DNA from: Rhodothermaceae bacterium Tc-Br11_B2g6_7
GTDB lineage: Bacteria > Bacteroidota > Rhodothermia > Rhodothermales > Salinibacteraceae
Direction: 5' to 3'
Length of the DNA stretch: 56,964 nt
Assembly: GCA_001564055.1 (NCBI GenBank)
Contig: LKNB01000012.1
Span: forward strand, 1 to 56,964
Shown: positions 16,715-26,425 of the stretch, in pieces
Layout of the letters: every line of letters starts with the position of its first letter
Position numbering within the stretch: position 1 is the stretch's first letter
The notes under the pieces: model-generated
Databases searched by the model: none
What the model was told of the DNA's origin: nothing
What the model saw: the letters and a program-made list of their open reading frames with translations, nothing else
Made by a program: the position numbers and the translations under genes

Positions 16715-17666
16715 TCGTATGATCCGGATGGGCATGGGATGGAAAGCCTGGGGGCTGGCGCTGCTACTGAGCGTGCTTCCGCTGGTCGCTGTAGCGCAGG
16801 ACCCGCCTACGCACACGGTGGCGCAGGGAGAGACGCTGTTTGGCATCGCACGTCAGTATGACCTATCGGTGGAAGAGCTGCAGCGCCTGAACGACCTGGA
16901 CGGCTCCACCATCCGCGTGGGGCAGGAGCTCATCGTGGGCACGGCCGATCCGGAAGAAGAGGGCGACGCTACCGAGGAAGCCGCTGATGTGGAGGAGAGC
17001 ATCGAGGCAGCAGAAGCGCCGGAAGCTGAGGCACCGCCCGCTCCGGGCGTGTACCGGCTGGACGCCGACGCGCGCCTCTTTGCCGTAGCACGCGCGCTGG
17101 GCGTTCCGGTCGATACACTGGTGGCCCTGAATGCCGAGACGCTGCGCGGGCCGCTGCAGGAGGGCCAGGAACTGCGCATCCCCGCTACGGCTACGACCGC
17201 CACCACGACGACCGAGCACACCGTCAGCGCAGGCGAGAACCTGACCCGTATCGCCCGGCAGTATGACGTCTCGCTACAGGCGCTGCGCGAGGCTAACAAC
17301 CTGCGCTCCGACGTACTGCAGGTGGGGCAGGTGCTGGACGTCCCCGGGCAGGAAGCCGCTGTGGAGCTGCCTGAGGTCTTCGCCGAAGGTCGCGTCTTGC
17401 GCTACCCCAGCGCCTTCCGTGGACGGCTTACCGCCAGTGGGACGACCTACGATCCTGACGCCTACACCGTAAGTCACCCGTCCCTTGCCTTCGGTACGCT
17501 GGTGCTTCTCCATCACCCGGATACCGGGCAGGAGGTCATTGCCGAGGTGAACGACCGCGGGCCCGTGGATGACACCTTTGCCATGGAGGTCTCGCACGCC
17601 ACCGCTGAGGCTCTGGACATCGAACAGGAGAGCGCGCAGGCGTTAACCATCTACGTGTTACCGTAG
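16707..17666 (+). CDS. LysM and RlpA-like secreted cell wall protein
   Basis: This 319-residue protein carries a signal peptide ending LPLVAVAQ. It then has LysM modules: THTVAQGETLFGIARQYDLS near residue 33 and EHTVSAGENLTRIARQYDVS near residue 180, with a degenerate module between them (YRLDADARLFAVARALGV) after an acidic linker. The C-terminus is a double-psi beta-barrel of the RlpA type, with EGRVLRYPSAFRGRLTASG and AEVNDRGPVDD. LysM domains bind peptidoglycan, and RlpA proteins act at septa or as lytic transglycosylases in some species. An alternative start is the Met at 16719. The catalytic Asp of NDRGP is present. Confidence 0.88.
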   Translation: MTDRMIRMGMGWKAWGLALLLSVLPLVAVAQDPPTHTVAQGETLFGIARQYDLSVEELQRLNDLDGSTIRVGQELIVGTADPEEEGDATEEAADVEESIEAAEAPEAEAPPAPGVYRLDADARLFAVARALGVPVDTLVALNAETLRGPLQEGQELRIPATATTATTTTEHTVSAGENLTRIARQYDVSLQALREANNLRSDVLQVGQVLDVPGQEAAVELPEVFAEGRVLRYPSAFRGRLTASGTTYDPDAYTVSHPSLAFGTLVLLHHPDTGQEVIAEVNDRGPVDDTFAMEVSHATAEALDIEQESAQALTIYVLP

Positions 17667-17695
17667 CCCGCCTCCCCAACCCGACGGTCGCTCCT

Positions 17696-18442
17696 GTGGC
17701 TGCTTCCACCCGCTGGCAATCCTATCATCGCATCACCCGCACCGCCACGTACGGGTTCGTTATGGCGCTGCCGCTCTTCTTGCTGTACGAGGGGTTGCTG
17801 TTGCTCACGAGCGTAGGGCGCGGCATGCACGTGCGGGTGGGCGCTGACGTGTGGATCAAGCAGCTGCTGGGGGCTTTTGGCGTGTATGGGATGCAAGCGC
17901 TGGCCGTGCTCGTATTGGTCGCGGGGATCGCGGTATTCTGGTACGAGCGCCGCCGCAACGTCCCCCTGCGCGTGCGCTATTTCGGATGGATGATCGTGGA
18001 GAGTGCAGGCTATGCCGTGGTACTGGCACTGTTGGTGGGCGGCGTGGTAGGTTTTATCTTTGGTCTGCAGGCGACGCCGCTGCTGATGGCACAGGTGAGC
18101 GAGCTGCCTTTGCCCACGCTGCTCATCCTGTCTATTGGCGCGGGCCTGTACGAGGAGCTCTTCTTTCGCGTCCTGTTGGTCGGCGGGCTGTACCTTGGCC
18201 TGCGGCGTCTGCTGCAGCAGCCCCGCTGGGCCTACCCCATCGCGGCCGTCGTTGGGGCGCTCATCTTCAGCGCCGTGCACTACATCGGGCCCCTGGGCGA
18301 TCCGTTTGCGCCCGCATCCTTTACGTTTCGCTTCCTGTTTGGCCTGGCGCTTAACGCGCTCTTTCTCTGGCGAGGCTTTGCCATCGCGGCGTGGACCCAT
18401 GCGCTGTATGACGTATTTGTCGTGACGTCACTGCTCGGGTAG
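17696..18442 (+). CDS. CPBP family intramembrane metalloprotease
   Basis: This 248-residue protein with GTG start at 17696 has about seven hydrophobic helices. It carries the conserved CPBP (type II CAAX prenyl endopeptidase/Abi) motifs: GLYEELFFRVLLV, giving the EExxxR motif, FSAVHYIGP with the metal-binding His, and WTHALYD with the second His. These proteins cleave substrates within the membrane, and some are involved in bacteriocin immunity. It follows the LysM-RlpA gene by 29 bases. The neighbouring htpX encodes another membrane metalloprotease, so the region is rich in membrane-proteolysis genes. Confidence 0.92.
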   Translation: MAASTRWQSYHRITRTATYGFVMALPLFLLYEGLLLLTSVGRGMHVRVGADVWIKQLLGAFGVYGMQALAVLVLVAGIAVFWYERRRNVPLRVRYFGWMIVESAGYAVVLALLVGGVVGFIFGLQATPLLMAQVSELPLPTLLILSIGAGLYEELFFRVLLVGGLYLGLRRLLQQPRWAYPIAAVVGALIFSAVHYIGPLGDPFAPASFTFRFLFGLALNALFLWRGFAIAAWTHALYDVFVVTSLLG

Positions 18443-18593
18443 CCAGATCCTAACGGAGGCGTTACGTTGCGCTGCCATCGCTACAGGCGCCGGCGTTTGT
18501 GGCAGGCGCCGTCGTTATAGGCACCCGTTTTGCTCTGCAGTTTAACGTATAGAGAAGTATCTACGCTACCGACCAACGACGATATAACGACTT

Positions 18594-19427
18594 ATGAATA
18601 CTGTACGTACCGCGCTGTTGATGGGCGTGATGTTCGGCCTCTTTATGGCGGTGGGTCACCTGCTGGGCGGTGGCACGGGTATGACCGTAGCCTTCGCGAT
18701 GGCCCTTGCGCTGAACTTCGGCAGCTACTGGTTCAGCGACAAGATCGTCCTCCGCATGTATAAAGCAGAGGAGGTGACGCCGGAGCAGGCGCCCAAGCTG
18801 TTCGACATGGTGGACCGGCTCCGGCAAAACGCTGATCTGCCCATGCCGAAGGTGTACATCATTCCGGGTGATCAGCCGAACGCTTTTGCCACCGGACGTA
18901 ACCCCAAGAACGGCGTCGTCGCCTTCACGCAGGGCATCTTGCGTCAGCTCAGCGACCAGGAGCTGGAAGGGGTGATCGCGCACGAATTGGCCCACATCAA
19001 GAACCGTGATATCCTGACCTCATCCATCGCCGCGACGATGGCTGGCGCGATCACGTATCTGGCCTATTTCGCGATGTTCTTTGGCGGACGCGATCGCAAC
19101 CCGATCGTCTCCCTGCTGCTCTTTATGCTCGCGCCGCTGGCGGCTACGATCATCCAAATGGCGATCTCGCGCTCGCGTGAGTATGCAGCGGACAAAGAGG
19201 GCGCCGAGATCTGCCGGAATCCACAGGCGCTGGCCAGTGCGCTGGATAAGTTGGCCCGCGGCGTACAGGCCCGGCCGATGCAGCAGGCCGAGGCCAGCAC
19301 GGCTCACATGTTCATTGCCAATCCCTTCTCCGGTGGCCTGAAGGGGCTGCAGAGCCTGTTTTCGACGCACCCGCCCATGGAGGAGCGCATTGAGCGCCTC
19401 ATGCAGATGGAACGGGGTACCGCGTAG
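18594..19427 (+). CDS. htpX: HtpX-type zinc membrane protease
   Basis: HtpX is a membrane-bound zinc protease that degrades misfolded membrane proteins with FtsH-like roles. The 277-residue protein has two N-terminal transmembrane helices, the zinc motif [13 protein letters not shown] near residue 127, two further helices around residues 145-190, and the third zinc ligand region [13 protein letters not shown]. The C-terminal [11 protein letters not shown] is a family signature. A strong terminator follows at 19456. Start ATG 18594 yields the canonical [10 protein letters not shown]. Confidence 0.96.
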   Translation: MNTVRTALLMGVMFGLFMAVGHLLGGGTGMTVAFAMALALNFGSYWFSDKIVLRMYKAEEVTPEQAPKLFDMVDRLRQNADLPMPKVYIIPGDQPNAFATGRNPKNGVVAFTQGILRQLSDQELEGVIAHELAHIKNRDILTSSIAATMAGAITYLAYFAMFFGGRDRNPIVSLLLFMLAPLAATIIQMAISRSREYAADKEGAEICRNPQALASALDKLARGVQARPMQQAEASTAHMFIANPFSGGLKGLQSLFSTHPPMEERIERLMQMERGTA

Positions 19428-19455
19428 CTGCGAGAAGTACCTGCATACATCCTAC

Positions 19456-19492
19456 AAAAGCCCTGACGCGCTCTGGCGGTCAGGGCTTTTTT
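19456..19492 (+). terminator. Rho-independent terminator after htpX
   Basis: AAAAGCCCTGAC at 19456-19467 pairs with GTCAGGGCTTTT at 19479-19490, leaving an 11-base loop, and a T run closes the structure at 19492. Confidence 0.92.
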
Positions 19493-19608
19493 CGTCACGT
19501 CACCCGGCCGGGGGCCGTTACACAACGGTTGAGGCCCCGCTGCAACACTTACGGGCGCGGCGGATGCGAAGTCTGAGACTTACCCATCCAATCGATCCCC
19601 CGACTCCC

Positions 19609-20247
19609 ATGGCTACCCACATTCTGATTCCATACTATAGCACGTACGGGCACACGCATACGATGGCGACGGCCGTGCACGAGGGTGCAGCGAACGTGCC
19701 GGACACCGAGGTGCGCCTCCGCCGCATCCCTGAACTCGCGGAGGCCCGGAAAGCGCTGGAGGGGCAGGACGCCTATCAACAGGCGCAGGAGCAGATGGCC
19801 GACGTGGCGCGCGCCACACACGACGATCTGCGCTGGGCAGACGGCATCGCCTGGGGGTTTCCCACGCGCTACGGCAACATGCCAGCGCAGGCCAAGCAGT
19901 TCATCGACACCACGGGCGCGCTCTGGCAGAAAGGCGAGCTTGAAGGCAAAGCCACCGGCATCTTCACCTCCACCGCTACCATCCACGGGGGCCAGGAGAC
20001 AACCATTCTCACCGCGCTGGTGCCACTGCTCCACCTCGGCATGATCTTCGTCGGCACGCCGTACGGCGAAAACCCGCATATCCTTACCACCGAGGGTGAG
20101 GGGGGCACGCCCTATGGCCCCACTACGCTGGCCGGAGGCGATGGGAGCCGGCAGCCCATCGAAAACGAACTGAAGACGGCCCGCAACTTCGGCCGCCGCC
20201 TCGCGCGGGTGGCCGGTCGGCTGAAAGGGCTTGGCGACGCCGGGTAA
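19609..20247 (+). CDS. wrbA: NAD(P)H:quinone oxidoreductase, WrbA type
   Basis: This 212-residue flavodoxin-like enzyme has the FMN-binding loop YYSTYGHTHTMA at its N-terminus, WGFPTRYGNMPAQAKQF near residue 85, and GQETTILTALVPLLH near residue 131, all WrbA signatures. WrbA forms tetramers that reduce quinones by two electrons and limits oxidative stress. The ATG at 19609 is preferred to the open upstream frame. Downstream the bidirectional terminator at 20283 separates it from the convergent barrel gene. Confidence 0.95.
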   Translation: MATHILIPYYSTYGHTHTMATAVHEGAANVPDTEVRLRRIPELAEARKALEGQDAYQQAQEQMADVARATHDDLRWADGIAWGFPTRYGNMPAQAKQFIDTTGALWQKGELEGKATGIFTSTATIHGGQETTILTALVPLLHLGMIFVGTPYGENPHILTTEGEGGTPYGPTTLAGGDGSRQPIENELKTARNFGRRLARVAGRLKGLGDAG

Positions 20248-20282
20248 GGCGAGGATTTTTGCCCGACCAGCCCATCGAAAGC

Positions 20283-20321
20283 AAAAAATCCGCTCCCCCG
20301 TCTTGGGGAAGCGGATTTTTT
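20283..20321. terminator. Bidirectional terminator between wrbA and the OMPP1 gene
   Basis: AAAAAATCCGCT at 20283-20294 and AGCGGATTTTTT at 20310-20321 form a perfect 12-base stem with A/T tracts on both flanks, so it can end transcripts from both convergent genes. Confidence 0.93.
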
Positions 20322-20349
20322 CATGGTTTGATGCGCGCGCAGTTGTCGG

Positions 20350-21900
20350 CTACAAGAAGATGCGGAGGCCCAGCTTCAAGCGGTTGCGGATGATGCTTTC
20401 ATCCACCTGTATCACATCGTCCTGCCGCGGGCCAAGCTCGTCCTCCGGGTAGGGCAAGAGCTGGTCATCGAAGCGCTCCTGCATCCAGCCGAAGTCTACG
20501 GCAAACTGCCCGGGTACTTCGTAGCCTACGCCAGCCGAGAGGAAGGTCCGGTCGCGCCCGTCGTTACCTGCGGGGTCGGGCAGGAAGGCGGCGCCCCCAC
20601 GTACGGTGAAGGGCAGCAGCCGAAGCTCAAGGCCGGCCCGTGTGTTTACAACGGCGGAGAAGTCGTCGCGGAGCTGCCGGTTAAGCTCATCGATAAAGGC
20701 CTGATTGCCACTGGCACTTACGCTGGTCTGCGACCAATCTACGACCTCCACGTCGGCATGGGCGGTCACGTTGCCGAACTCCAGCCCGGCCCCGGCCCCA
20801 AAACGCCACGGCGTCTGGATTTCGTAATCAAACGTGGACGTCAGCTCGTCACTGAGGCTGCCACCCACCTCAAAATCGACCTGCAGGGCCTGCCGGAAGT
20901 CGTCCTCCACGGAGTAGAAGGTGGGCGACTCGATGGTAGCGCCCAACCGCAGGAGCGGGTTCACCTGGGCAGACACGCCGGCCCGGGCGTTAAAGCCTAC
21001 CAGCCGAGTGTCCAGCACGCGGTCGAACGTGACGGCGTTGAAGCCCTCCAGGAGGCTGCCATCGTCCAGTAGCACGTTGAAGTCCTCGCGGGTGTTTTCT
21101 CCGTCGATGTCAAACTCTACGAAGCGGTTCTCGAAGCGGTAGTTGGCAAACGAGACGTTGCCGGAGAGCCCTACCATGAGCTGGGGGGCAGCTTCCCAGG
21201 CGCCGCCAATGTTGAACTCGCGCGTGGCGCCCTCTTCCACAACGGATCCAGACTGCTCAAGCGTGGTGCCCGGAATCGCTGCTTGCAGGAAGGGAAAAGC
21301 GCCATCCTCAAACAGGTCATCGAAAAACTCGATGGCCCCCGCGCCAAACGCCAGATCGGGCAGGTCGGCAAAGAACCGGATGTCGTCGCCGTCTACCTCA
21401 AACTCACTATCAAAGGGCAGGAAGGAGGTGGTGATGGTGCTCTGGTTGTTGATGCCGCTGAAGCGGGTGCTGCGCTGAAACGTGTGCGTCTGGTTTAGTG
21501 CGGCGCCAATTACAAACGTGCCTCGTTGTGTGGGGCTGTCGTACAGGTAAGCGGCATTGCCAATGGTGTACTGGGTACCCGTTTCGGCGGTTAGGTCGCC
21601 AGAGGGCCCGAAGACGGCGTCGGTCTCAGCAATCGTGCCGGTCATGCTCCCAGACACCTCCGAGCGCCCGAGCCAGCCCAGCCCGGCCGGGTTGGTGATG
21701 AAGGCAGACGCATCGCCCATCCCGGCGATCCCGACGCCTCCCATCCCAAGGTTCGCGGCCCCGACCCCGGGGGTACGCTGCGAGAGCCGGACCACTTCGT
21801 CGGCTGTTTGCGCCTGGGCTGGCAGGGCCAGCAAGAGCAGGGTGCACAGAAGGCTACCGGTAAGAAGGAGCGGCTGACGGATAGAGGAGAGCATAGCCAT
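20350..21900 (-). CDS. Outer-membrane beta-barrel, OMPP1/FadL/TodX type
   Basis: This is a 516-residue protein whose signal peptide ends at ALPAQAQ, so it is exported. It begins with the GVGAANLGMGGVGIAGMGDA segment and the NPAGLGWL motif of the OMPP1/FadL family, in which the N-terminal plug folds into a 14-stranded barrel. Numerous amphipathic strands follow, and the C-terminus ends NRLKLGLRIFL, with a terminal aromatic/Leu as expected for outer-membrane insertion. Such proteins import hydrophobic compounds in Proteobacteria; in Bacteroidota many are of unknown substrate. The ATG at 21900 is used because earlier codons give no signal peptide. Confidence 0.88.
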   Translation of the reverse strand: MAMLSSIRQPLLLTGSLLCTLLLLALPAQAQTADEVVRLSQRTPGVGAANLGMGGVGIAGMGDASAFITNPAGLGWLGRSEVSGSMTGTIAETDAVFGPSGDLTAETGTQYTIGNAAYLYDSPTQRGTFVIGAALNQTHTFQRSTRFSGINNQSTITTSFLPFDSEFEVDGDDIRFFADLPDLAFGAGAIEFFDDLFEDGAFPFLQAAIPGTTLEQSGSVVEEGATREFNIGGAWEAAPQLMVGLSGNVSFANYRFENRFVEFDIDGENTREDFNVLLDDGSLLEGFNAVTFDRVLDTRLVGFNARAGVSAQVNPLLRLGATIESPTFYSVEDDFRQALQVDFEVGGSLSDELTSTFDYEIQTPWRFGAGAGLEFGNVTAHADVEVVDWSQTSVSASGNQAFIDELNRQLRDDFSAVVNTRAGLELRLLPFTVRGGAAFLPDPAGNDGRDRTFLSAGVGYEVPGQFAVDFGWMQERFDDQLLPYPEDELGPRQDDVIQVDESIIRNRLKLGLRIFL

Positions 21901-22041
21901 AACGAAATCATTCAGGAGGACAGCAGGGGTGGTGAAACCGGCAGGTGGGAAGCCGTGGGCGTCCGGCGGGGATACACCAAAGGCCCGCGTCAAGCCGTCA
22001 ACACGGGCCCTGGGTACCTGCAGAAGCATGGAGGGGTACGG

Positions 22042-23127
22042 TTAGTCGTTGCCTCCCCGGTCGCGGTTGGAGCTACGGCTGGTACCGCGGGAGGAGTTGT
22101 TGCTGCGGGAAGAGGAGCGCGCGCTCGAGTTATTGCTCCGGCTTCGGCTGCTGGAAGCCCGCGAGTTATTTCCACGCGAGCGACTGGAACTGGCGCGGGA
22201 GTTATTCCCGCGACTGCGGGTAGAACTGGCGCGTGAGTTGTTGCCCCGGGAGCGGGTGGTGCGCGCCTCGCTGCCGCTGGACCGCGTGGTGCGGGTGCGG
22301 GTCGTGCTGCGGGTGCGCTGTGTAGTGCCGCTGCTGCGTGTGGCCCGTGGGGTGGTGCTGCGGGTGCGGGCGGTACGGTCGGTGCCGCGGGTGCGAACGG
22401 TTGTGGAGCGGTCGGTGGCGCGGGTTGCACTCCGCGTGCGGGCGGCGTCACGATTCGTGCCGCGCGTTCGGACCGTGCTGGTGGTGCGGGTGTTCGTCGT
22501 AGCGCCCCCCCGGCTCCGTACGGCCGTCCGCGTCCGCTGCCCATCCGCGACGCGCCCCCGGCCCAGCGTGGTGCTGCGGGGCTGCACGTTGCGCGTTGTG
22601 GTGGCCACACGCGGGGCGGTTATGAACGTGCTGCCGAGGAAAGGGCGGCGGTGTCCGTAAAACGATCCAAAGCGGGCATACGTGAAGCTGGAGCGGTAAA
22701 AGAACGGATCGTGGAAAAAGGGATCGTGAAACGACCCAAAGCCGAAGCTAAAGGCGAAACTGGACCGATAGAAAGGCGACCGGTGGAAGCCCCGGTAGAA
22801 TGGATCGTGGTAGAAGAACGGGTCGTGGTAAAACGCCAGCGAGCTACGGTAGGCAAACGGGTCGTTGTAAAAGCGCGCAAAGTACCGCGAGTACCGCTGC
22901 GGACGATACCGTTCGGTGTAACGGTCGTCTGCGTAGTACTCATCCTCATAGTAATAATGCGTCACGTCCACATCCTCAGCAGCTGTACGGCGCTCCACTC
23001 GTTCCTCCTCCGTATATGTAGCGCCCAGTTGCGTATAGCAGCCCGTCAACCCCACCGTCAGCGCCAGCAGGACGACCGCCGAAAGCGGTGTACGGATCCA
23101 TCGTGTATGTTCGTCTGAGCGTCCCAT
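22042..23127 (-). CDS. Low-complexity, repeat-built lipoprotein
   Basis: This is a 361-residue protein with a lipoprotein signal ending TVGLTGCYTQ. Residues 50-165 are dominated by Tyr, Phe, His and Asp, with repeated blocks such as FHDPFFHDPFFYRSS and FYHDPFFYHDPFYRG. From about residue 170 the protein is almost only Arg, Ser, Thr and Asn, with RTR-type and SRGNNSRASS-type repeats. No folded domain is recognisable. The first part could bind metals or stack aromatics; the second is likely disordered and highly cationic, perhaps binding polysaccharide or nucleic acid. Frame preservation in a repetitive sequence supports a real gene. Confidence 0.75.
   Translation of the reverse strand: MGRSDEHTRWIRTPLSAVVLLALTVGLTGCYTQLGATYTEEERVERRTAAEDVDVTHYYYEDEYYADDRYTERYRPQRYSRYFARFYNDPFAYRSSLAFYHDPFFYHDPFYRGFHRSPFYRSSFAFSFGFGSFHDPFFHDPFFYRSSFTYARFGSFYGHRRPFLGSTFITAPRVATTTRNVQPRSTTLGRGRVADGQRTRTAVRSRGGATTNTRTTSTVRTRGTNRDAARTRSATRATDRSTTVRTRGTDRTARTRSTTPRATRSSGTTQRTRSTTRTRTTRSSGSEARTTRSRGNNSRASSTRSRGNNSRASSSRSRGNNSRASSSRSRSNNSSARSSSRSNNSSRGTSRSSNRDRGGND
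22111..22257 (-). repeat. 36-bp coding tandem repeat in the lipoprotein gene
   Basis: On the minus strand about four copies of a 12-residue (36-bp) unit TRSRGNNSRASS lie in the C-terminal tail. The last copy is degenerate (SRSRSNNSSARSS). Unit number could vary by slippage without changing frame. Confidence 0.7.
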
Positions 23128-23503
23128 GTGCCTACCGTAATCTGTGGTGAAAACCTAACCGAGTGCCGCCTTTTTGCGTTTGCACTCAGCATTTATTTAC
23201 TGACTTGCAATCATATACTGGTGAACGTTGCAGCGGGCCAATTGTTACGCAGTCCGCTACCGCAACACGCCGTGGCGCTGGGGTGCGTCGGCATTGCATT
23301 CAGCCCCCGGGCCGCCTATATTGACCGTCCTGTGCCACATAAGGGAAGCCGCGTGCAGGGGCCGCTAAAGTAACACCCATGCACTCGTACCCTCACACAA
23401 ACACCACGCCGTACCGCTTCACGTCCGTCACAGTTGGTGAAACCGGCGGTCGGCACGTCGCTCTACCTCCTCTTGTACAGTTTACCACTCACCGCCGTAC
23501 ACC
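23128..23503. other. Gene-free stretch between divergent genes
   Basis: This 376-base region separates the lipoprotein gene (minus strand) from proS (plus strand) and should contain both promoters. I see a weak inverted repeat GAGTGC/GCACTC at 23161-23187 with a T-rich loop. I see no convincing gene, T-box leader or clear promoter motif. Confidence 0.4.
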
Positions 23504-24979
23504 ATGGCTGACGCTATTACGCCCCGCTCCGAAGACTACTCCCAATGGTACCTTGACGTCGTGAAGGCCGGCAAGCTGGCCGATTACTCGCCGGTACGGG
23601 GCTGCATGATTATCCGCCCTAACGGCTACGGCCTGTGGGAAAACATGCGGGAGGCGCTCGACCAGATGTTCAAGGACACCGGCCACGAGAACGCCTACTT
23701 CCCCCTGTTCATCCCGGAGTCGTTTTTGGGGAAGGAGGCGCAGCACGTGGAAGGCTTCGCCAAGGAGTGCGCGGTAGTCACGCATTCGCGCCTTACGGTG
23801 GATCCCGAAGACGGCACCCTGATGGCTGACCCGGCGTCGCGCCTCGACGAAAACCTCATCGTGCGCCCGACCAGCGAAACCATCATCTGGGATACCTACA
23901 GCCGATGGATCCAGTCGTGGCGCGACCTTCCCATCCTCATCAACCAGTGGGCGAACGTCGTGCGGTGGGAGATGCGCACCCGCATGTTCTTGCGGACGAT
24001 GGAGTTCCTCTGGCAGGAAGGCCACACCGCCCACGCCACGAAGGAGGAAGCCGTGGAGGAAGCCGAGCGGATGCTGCAGGTGTACACCACGTTTGCGGAG
24101 GACTACATGGCCCTTCCCGTGGTGCAGGGCACCAAGACGGCCAGCGAGCGCTTTGCGGGGGCCGTGGAGACCTATTGCATTGAGGCGCTCATGCAAGATG
24201 GGAAGGCCCTGCAGGCGGGCACCAGCCACTTTCTGGGGCAGAACTTCGCCAAAGCCTTTGACTGCACCTTCCAGAACAAAAACAACGAGTTGGAGCATGT
24301 CTGGGCCACGTCGTGGGGCGTCTCGACCCGCCTCATTGGGGCGCTCATCATGACGCACTCGGACGACCAGGGGCTCGTCCTGCCGCCCCGCCTGGCGCCC
24401 ACGCAAGTGGCCGTCGTACCCATCTTCCGGAACGACGAGGAGAAAGCCGAGGTGATGGCCGTTGTGGACCGGATTCAGCGCGAGCTGGAGGCTAAAGACA
24501 TCCGGGTGAAAGTGGACGCGCGCGAGTCGCAGCGCCCGGGCTGGAAGTTTGCCGAGTATGAGGCGCAGGGCGTCCCCACACGCCTGGCCATCGGGCCGCG
24601 CGATGTGAAGAACAATAATGCCGAACTGGCGCGCCGCGACACCAAAGAGAAAACCATCGTGCCGCAGGAAGGGCTGGCCGAGCGGATCGTGGCCCTGCTC
24701 GACGAGATTCAGCAACACCTGTACGACCGCGCCTTCACGTATCGTGAGGACCACACCACCGAGGTGCACGACTACGACACGTTCAAGGACGTGCTCAATG
24801 ACAAGGGCGGGTTTATCGTCGCGCCATGGGATGGCACCGACGCCTCTGAGGCCCAGATCAAGGAGGAGACGAAGGCCACCATCCGCTGCATCCCGTTCGA
24901 CCAGTCGGAGGTCAGCGGCACCGACCTCGTCTCGGGTAAGCCGGCCACCCACAAGGTGCTCTTTGCCAAGGCGTATTAA
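23504..24979 (+). CDS. proS: Prolyl-tRNA synthetase, archaeal/eukaryotic-type
   Basis: ProS attaches proline to tRNA-Pro. The 491-residue length and absence of the large editing insertion mark the short archaeal-like (type 3) form that many Bacteroidota use instead of the long bacterial one. Class II aminoacyl-tRNA synthetase motifs are visible: [17 protein letters not shown] near residue 125, the motif 2 loop [14 protein letters not shown] near residue 165, and motif 3 [17 protein letters not shown] near residue 290. The C-terminal anticodon-binding and zinc-like region ends in [10 protein letters not shown]. The ATG follows CCACC with no Shine-Dalgarno sequence. Confidence 0.97.
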   Translation: MADAITPRSEDYSQWYLDVVKAGKLADYSPVRGCMIIRPNGYGLWENMREALDQMFKDTGHENAYFPLFIPESFLGKEAQHVEGFAKECAVVTHSRLTVDPEDGTLMADPASRLDENLIVRPTSETIIWDTYSRWIQSWRDLPILINQWANVVRWEMRTRMFLRTMEFLWQEGHTAHATKEEAVEEAERMLQVYTTFAEDYMALPVVQGTKTASERFAGAVETYCIEALMQDGKALQAGTSHFLGQNFAKAFDCTFQNKNNELEHVWATSWGVSTRLIGALIMTHSDDQGLVLPPRLAPTQVAVVPIFRNDEEKAEVMAVVDRIQRELEAKDIRVKVDARESQRPGWKFAEYEAQGVPTRLAIGPRDVKNNNAELARRDTKEKTIVPQEGLAERIVALLDEIQQHLYDRAFTYREDHTTEVHDYDTFKDVLNDKGGFIVAPWDGTDASEAQIKEETKATIRCIPFDQSEVSGTDLVSGKPATHKVLFAKAY

Positions 24980-25045
24980 GCGCGGGTGGTTGCTCGCCGG
25001 ACGGTTCGGGGCGACAGAGGTTGAAGGGTTGATGGTCGCATCGCC

Positions 25046-26425
25046 TCACGCGTAGCCAATCCACACCGCGCCGATGAGGGCCAGCGCACTCAGCACGAGT
25101 AGCTTCAGGATGAGAGGGCCGATAAACCGAAACCAGCGGTCGTACGGAATACCAGCCAGCCCCAGGATACCCATCAGCACAGGATTGGTGGGCACGATCA
25201 TGTTCATGAGGCCGTCCCCCATCTGAAAGGCCAGTACGGCGACCTGCCGGCTGACGCCCACCAGGTCGCTGATGGGGGCCATCAGGGGCATCGTCACGAG
25301 GGCCTGCCCACTGCCGGAGGGAATGAAAAAGTTGAGGACGCTCTGGATAACCAGCATCCCTGCGGCTGCCCCCTCCGCCCCAACCACGCCCAGCGGCGTG
25401 GCCACGCCCTGCACGATGGTGTGGAGGATCTCACCGTCTTCCAGCAGCAAGCCGATGGCACGCGCGAAGCCAATAAGCAGCGCGGTACCCGTCAGCTCCG
25501 CCGCGCCTTTCGTAAAGGTCTGAGCCAGGGTGTCGGCTGAAAGACCGCCCACCAGGCCGACAACCAGGGCGAGGGCCAGGAAAATGGCACCCAGTTCGAT
25601 CAAAAACCACCCGGCCTGCTGGATGCCGATGATCATAAACACGAGCGTCAACCCCGTAATAGCGAGCACCGCAACGCGCCGCCGGCTGAGCGGTGGAAAG
25701 TCCTGCTTTAACGCGCCGGCGGGGGGCTCCTGGTCATGCACCAGGCTTGCCGCCGGATCGGCCTGCACGCGGCGGGCATAGCGCCACACGTGATGAAACC
25801 CCACCGCCAGAAAAGGGCCTGCCAGGGCCAGCCGGTATCCGAAGCCCGACGTAGGCTCCAACTCCGCCACTTCCTGCGCTACGATCAGCGTGAATGGGTT
25901 CGCTACCGCGATGCCGTAGCCAATGCCATACCCTACCACCAGAATCCCGATGGCCACGATGGCGTCCAGCTTCAGGGCGAGGCAGAGGGTCACCAGAATG
26001 ATCGCAAACGGGATGTATTCCTCGGCCATGCCAATGGTGGCCGAGGCCAAGGCAAAGGCAAACATGCCGCCGAAGATAAGCAGAGCGGGGTAGTTGCCAA
26101 ACCGGTCGATAAGGCGGGCGAGTCCCGCATCAATAGCGCCCGTAGCTCGCACGACGGCCAGGGCCCCACCCACGATCAATACGAAGAAGATGATGCCCTG
26201 CGTATCGCCGAACGCGCGGGGAACGACGGTGAAGAGGGCGGTTGGCCCGAGGCGCCCGGCATCGTCGGCCCGCTCGTAGGTGCCAGGCACGACCACAGTG
26301 CGTCCCTCAGCGGTCTCCGTGGTCTCGAAACTGCCCGCAGGGATAACCCAGGTAGAGGCAACGGCCACGACCATCAGCCCAAACAGGAGCACAAGGGTGT
26401 GGGGAATATAGAACTTCTGCATCAT
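25046..26425 (-). CDS. YfcC/DcuC-type membrane carrier
   Basis: This is a 459-residue integral membrane protein with about twelve helices. The pattern FYIPHTLVLLFGLMVVA, then WVIPAGSF, then FVLIVGGALAVV, and the paired hairpin segments FIPSGSGQALVTMPLM and IVPTNPVLMGILGLAG are typical of the YfcC family in the C4-dicarboxylate/ion transporter superfamily. Substrate is uncertain: members have been called amino-acid, basic peptide or dicarboxylate carriers. ATG codons at 26425 and 26422 are both possible; the GTG at 26455 would extend it by ten residues. Confidence 0.88.
   Translation of the reverse strand: MMQKFYIPHTLVLLFGLMVVAVASTWVIPAGSFETTETAEGRTVVVPGTYERADDAGRLGPTALFTVVPRAFGDTQGIIFFVLIVGGALAVVRATGAIDAGLARLIDRFGNYPALLIFGGMFAFALASATIGMAEEYIPFAIILVTLCLALKLDAIVAIGILVVGYGIGYGIAVANPFTLIVAQEVAELEPTSGFGYRLALAGPFLAVGFHHVWRYARRVQADPAASLVHDQEPPAGALKQDFPPLSRRRVAVLAITGLTLVFMIIGIQQAGWFLIELGAIFLALALVVGLVGGLSADTLAQTFTKGAAELTGTALLIGFARAIGLLLEDGEILHTIVQGVATPLGVVGAEGAAAGMLVIQSVLNFFIPSGSGQALVTMPLMAPISDLVGVSRQVAVLAFQMGDGLMNMIVPTNPVLMGILGLAGIPYDRWFRFIGPLILKLLVLSALALIGAVWIGYA

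Noticed and set aside
22111..22257. CRISPR-like array in the minus-strand Arg/Ser-rich region
   Set aside because: The repeat has no unique spacers, it is in frame and codes for the lipoprotein tail.
23128..23503. T-box leader before proS
   Set aside because: No specifier loop or T-box consensus was visible, and T-boxes are rare in this lineage.
23489..24952. Long open frame antisense to proS (487 codons, minus strand)
   Set aside because: It mirrors proS codon by codon, has no recognisable domain, and long antisense frames are expected in GC-rich genes.
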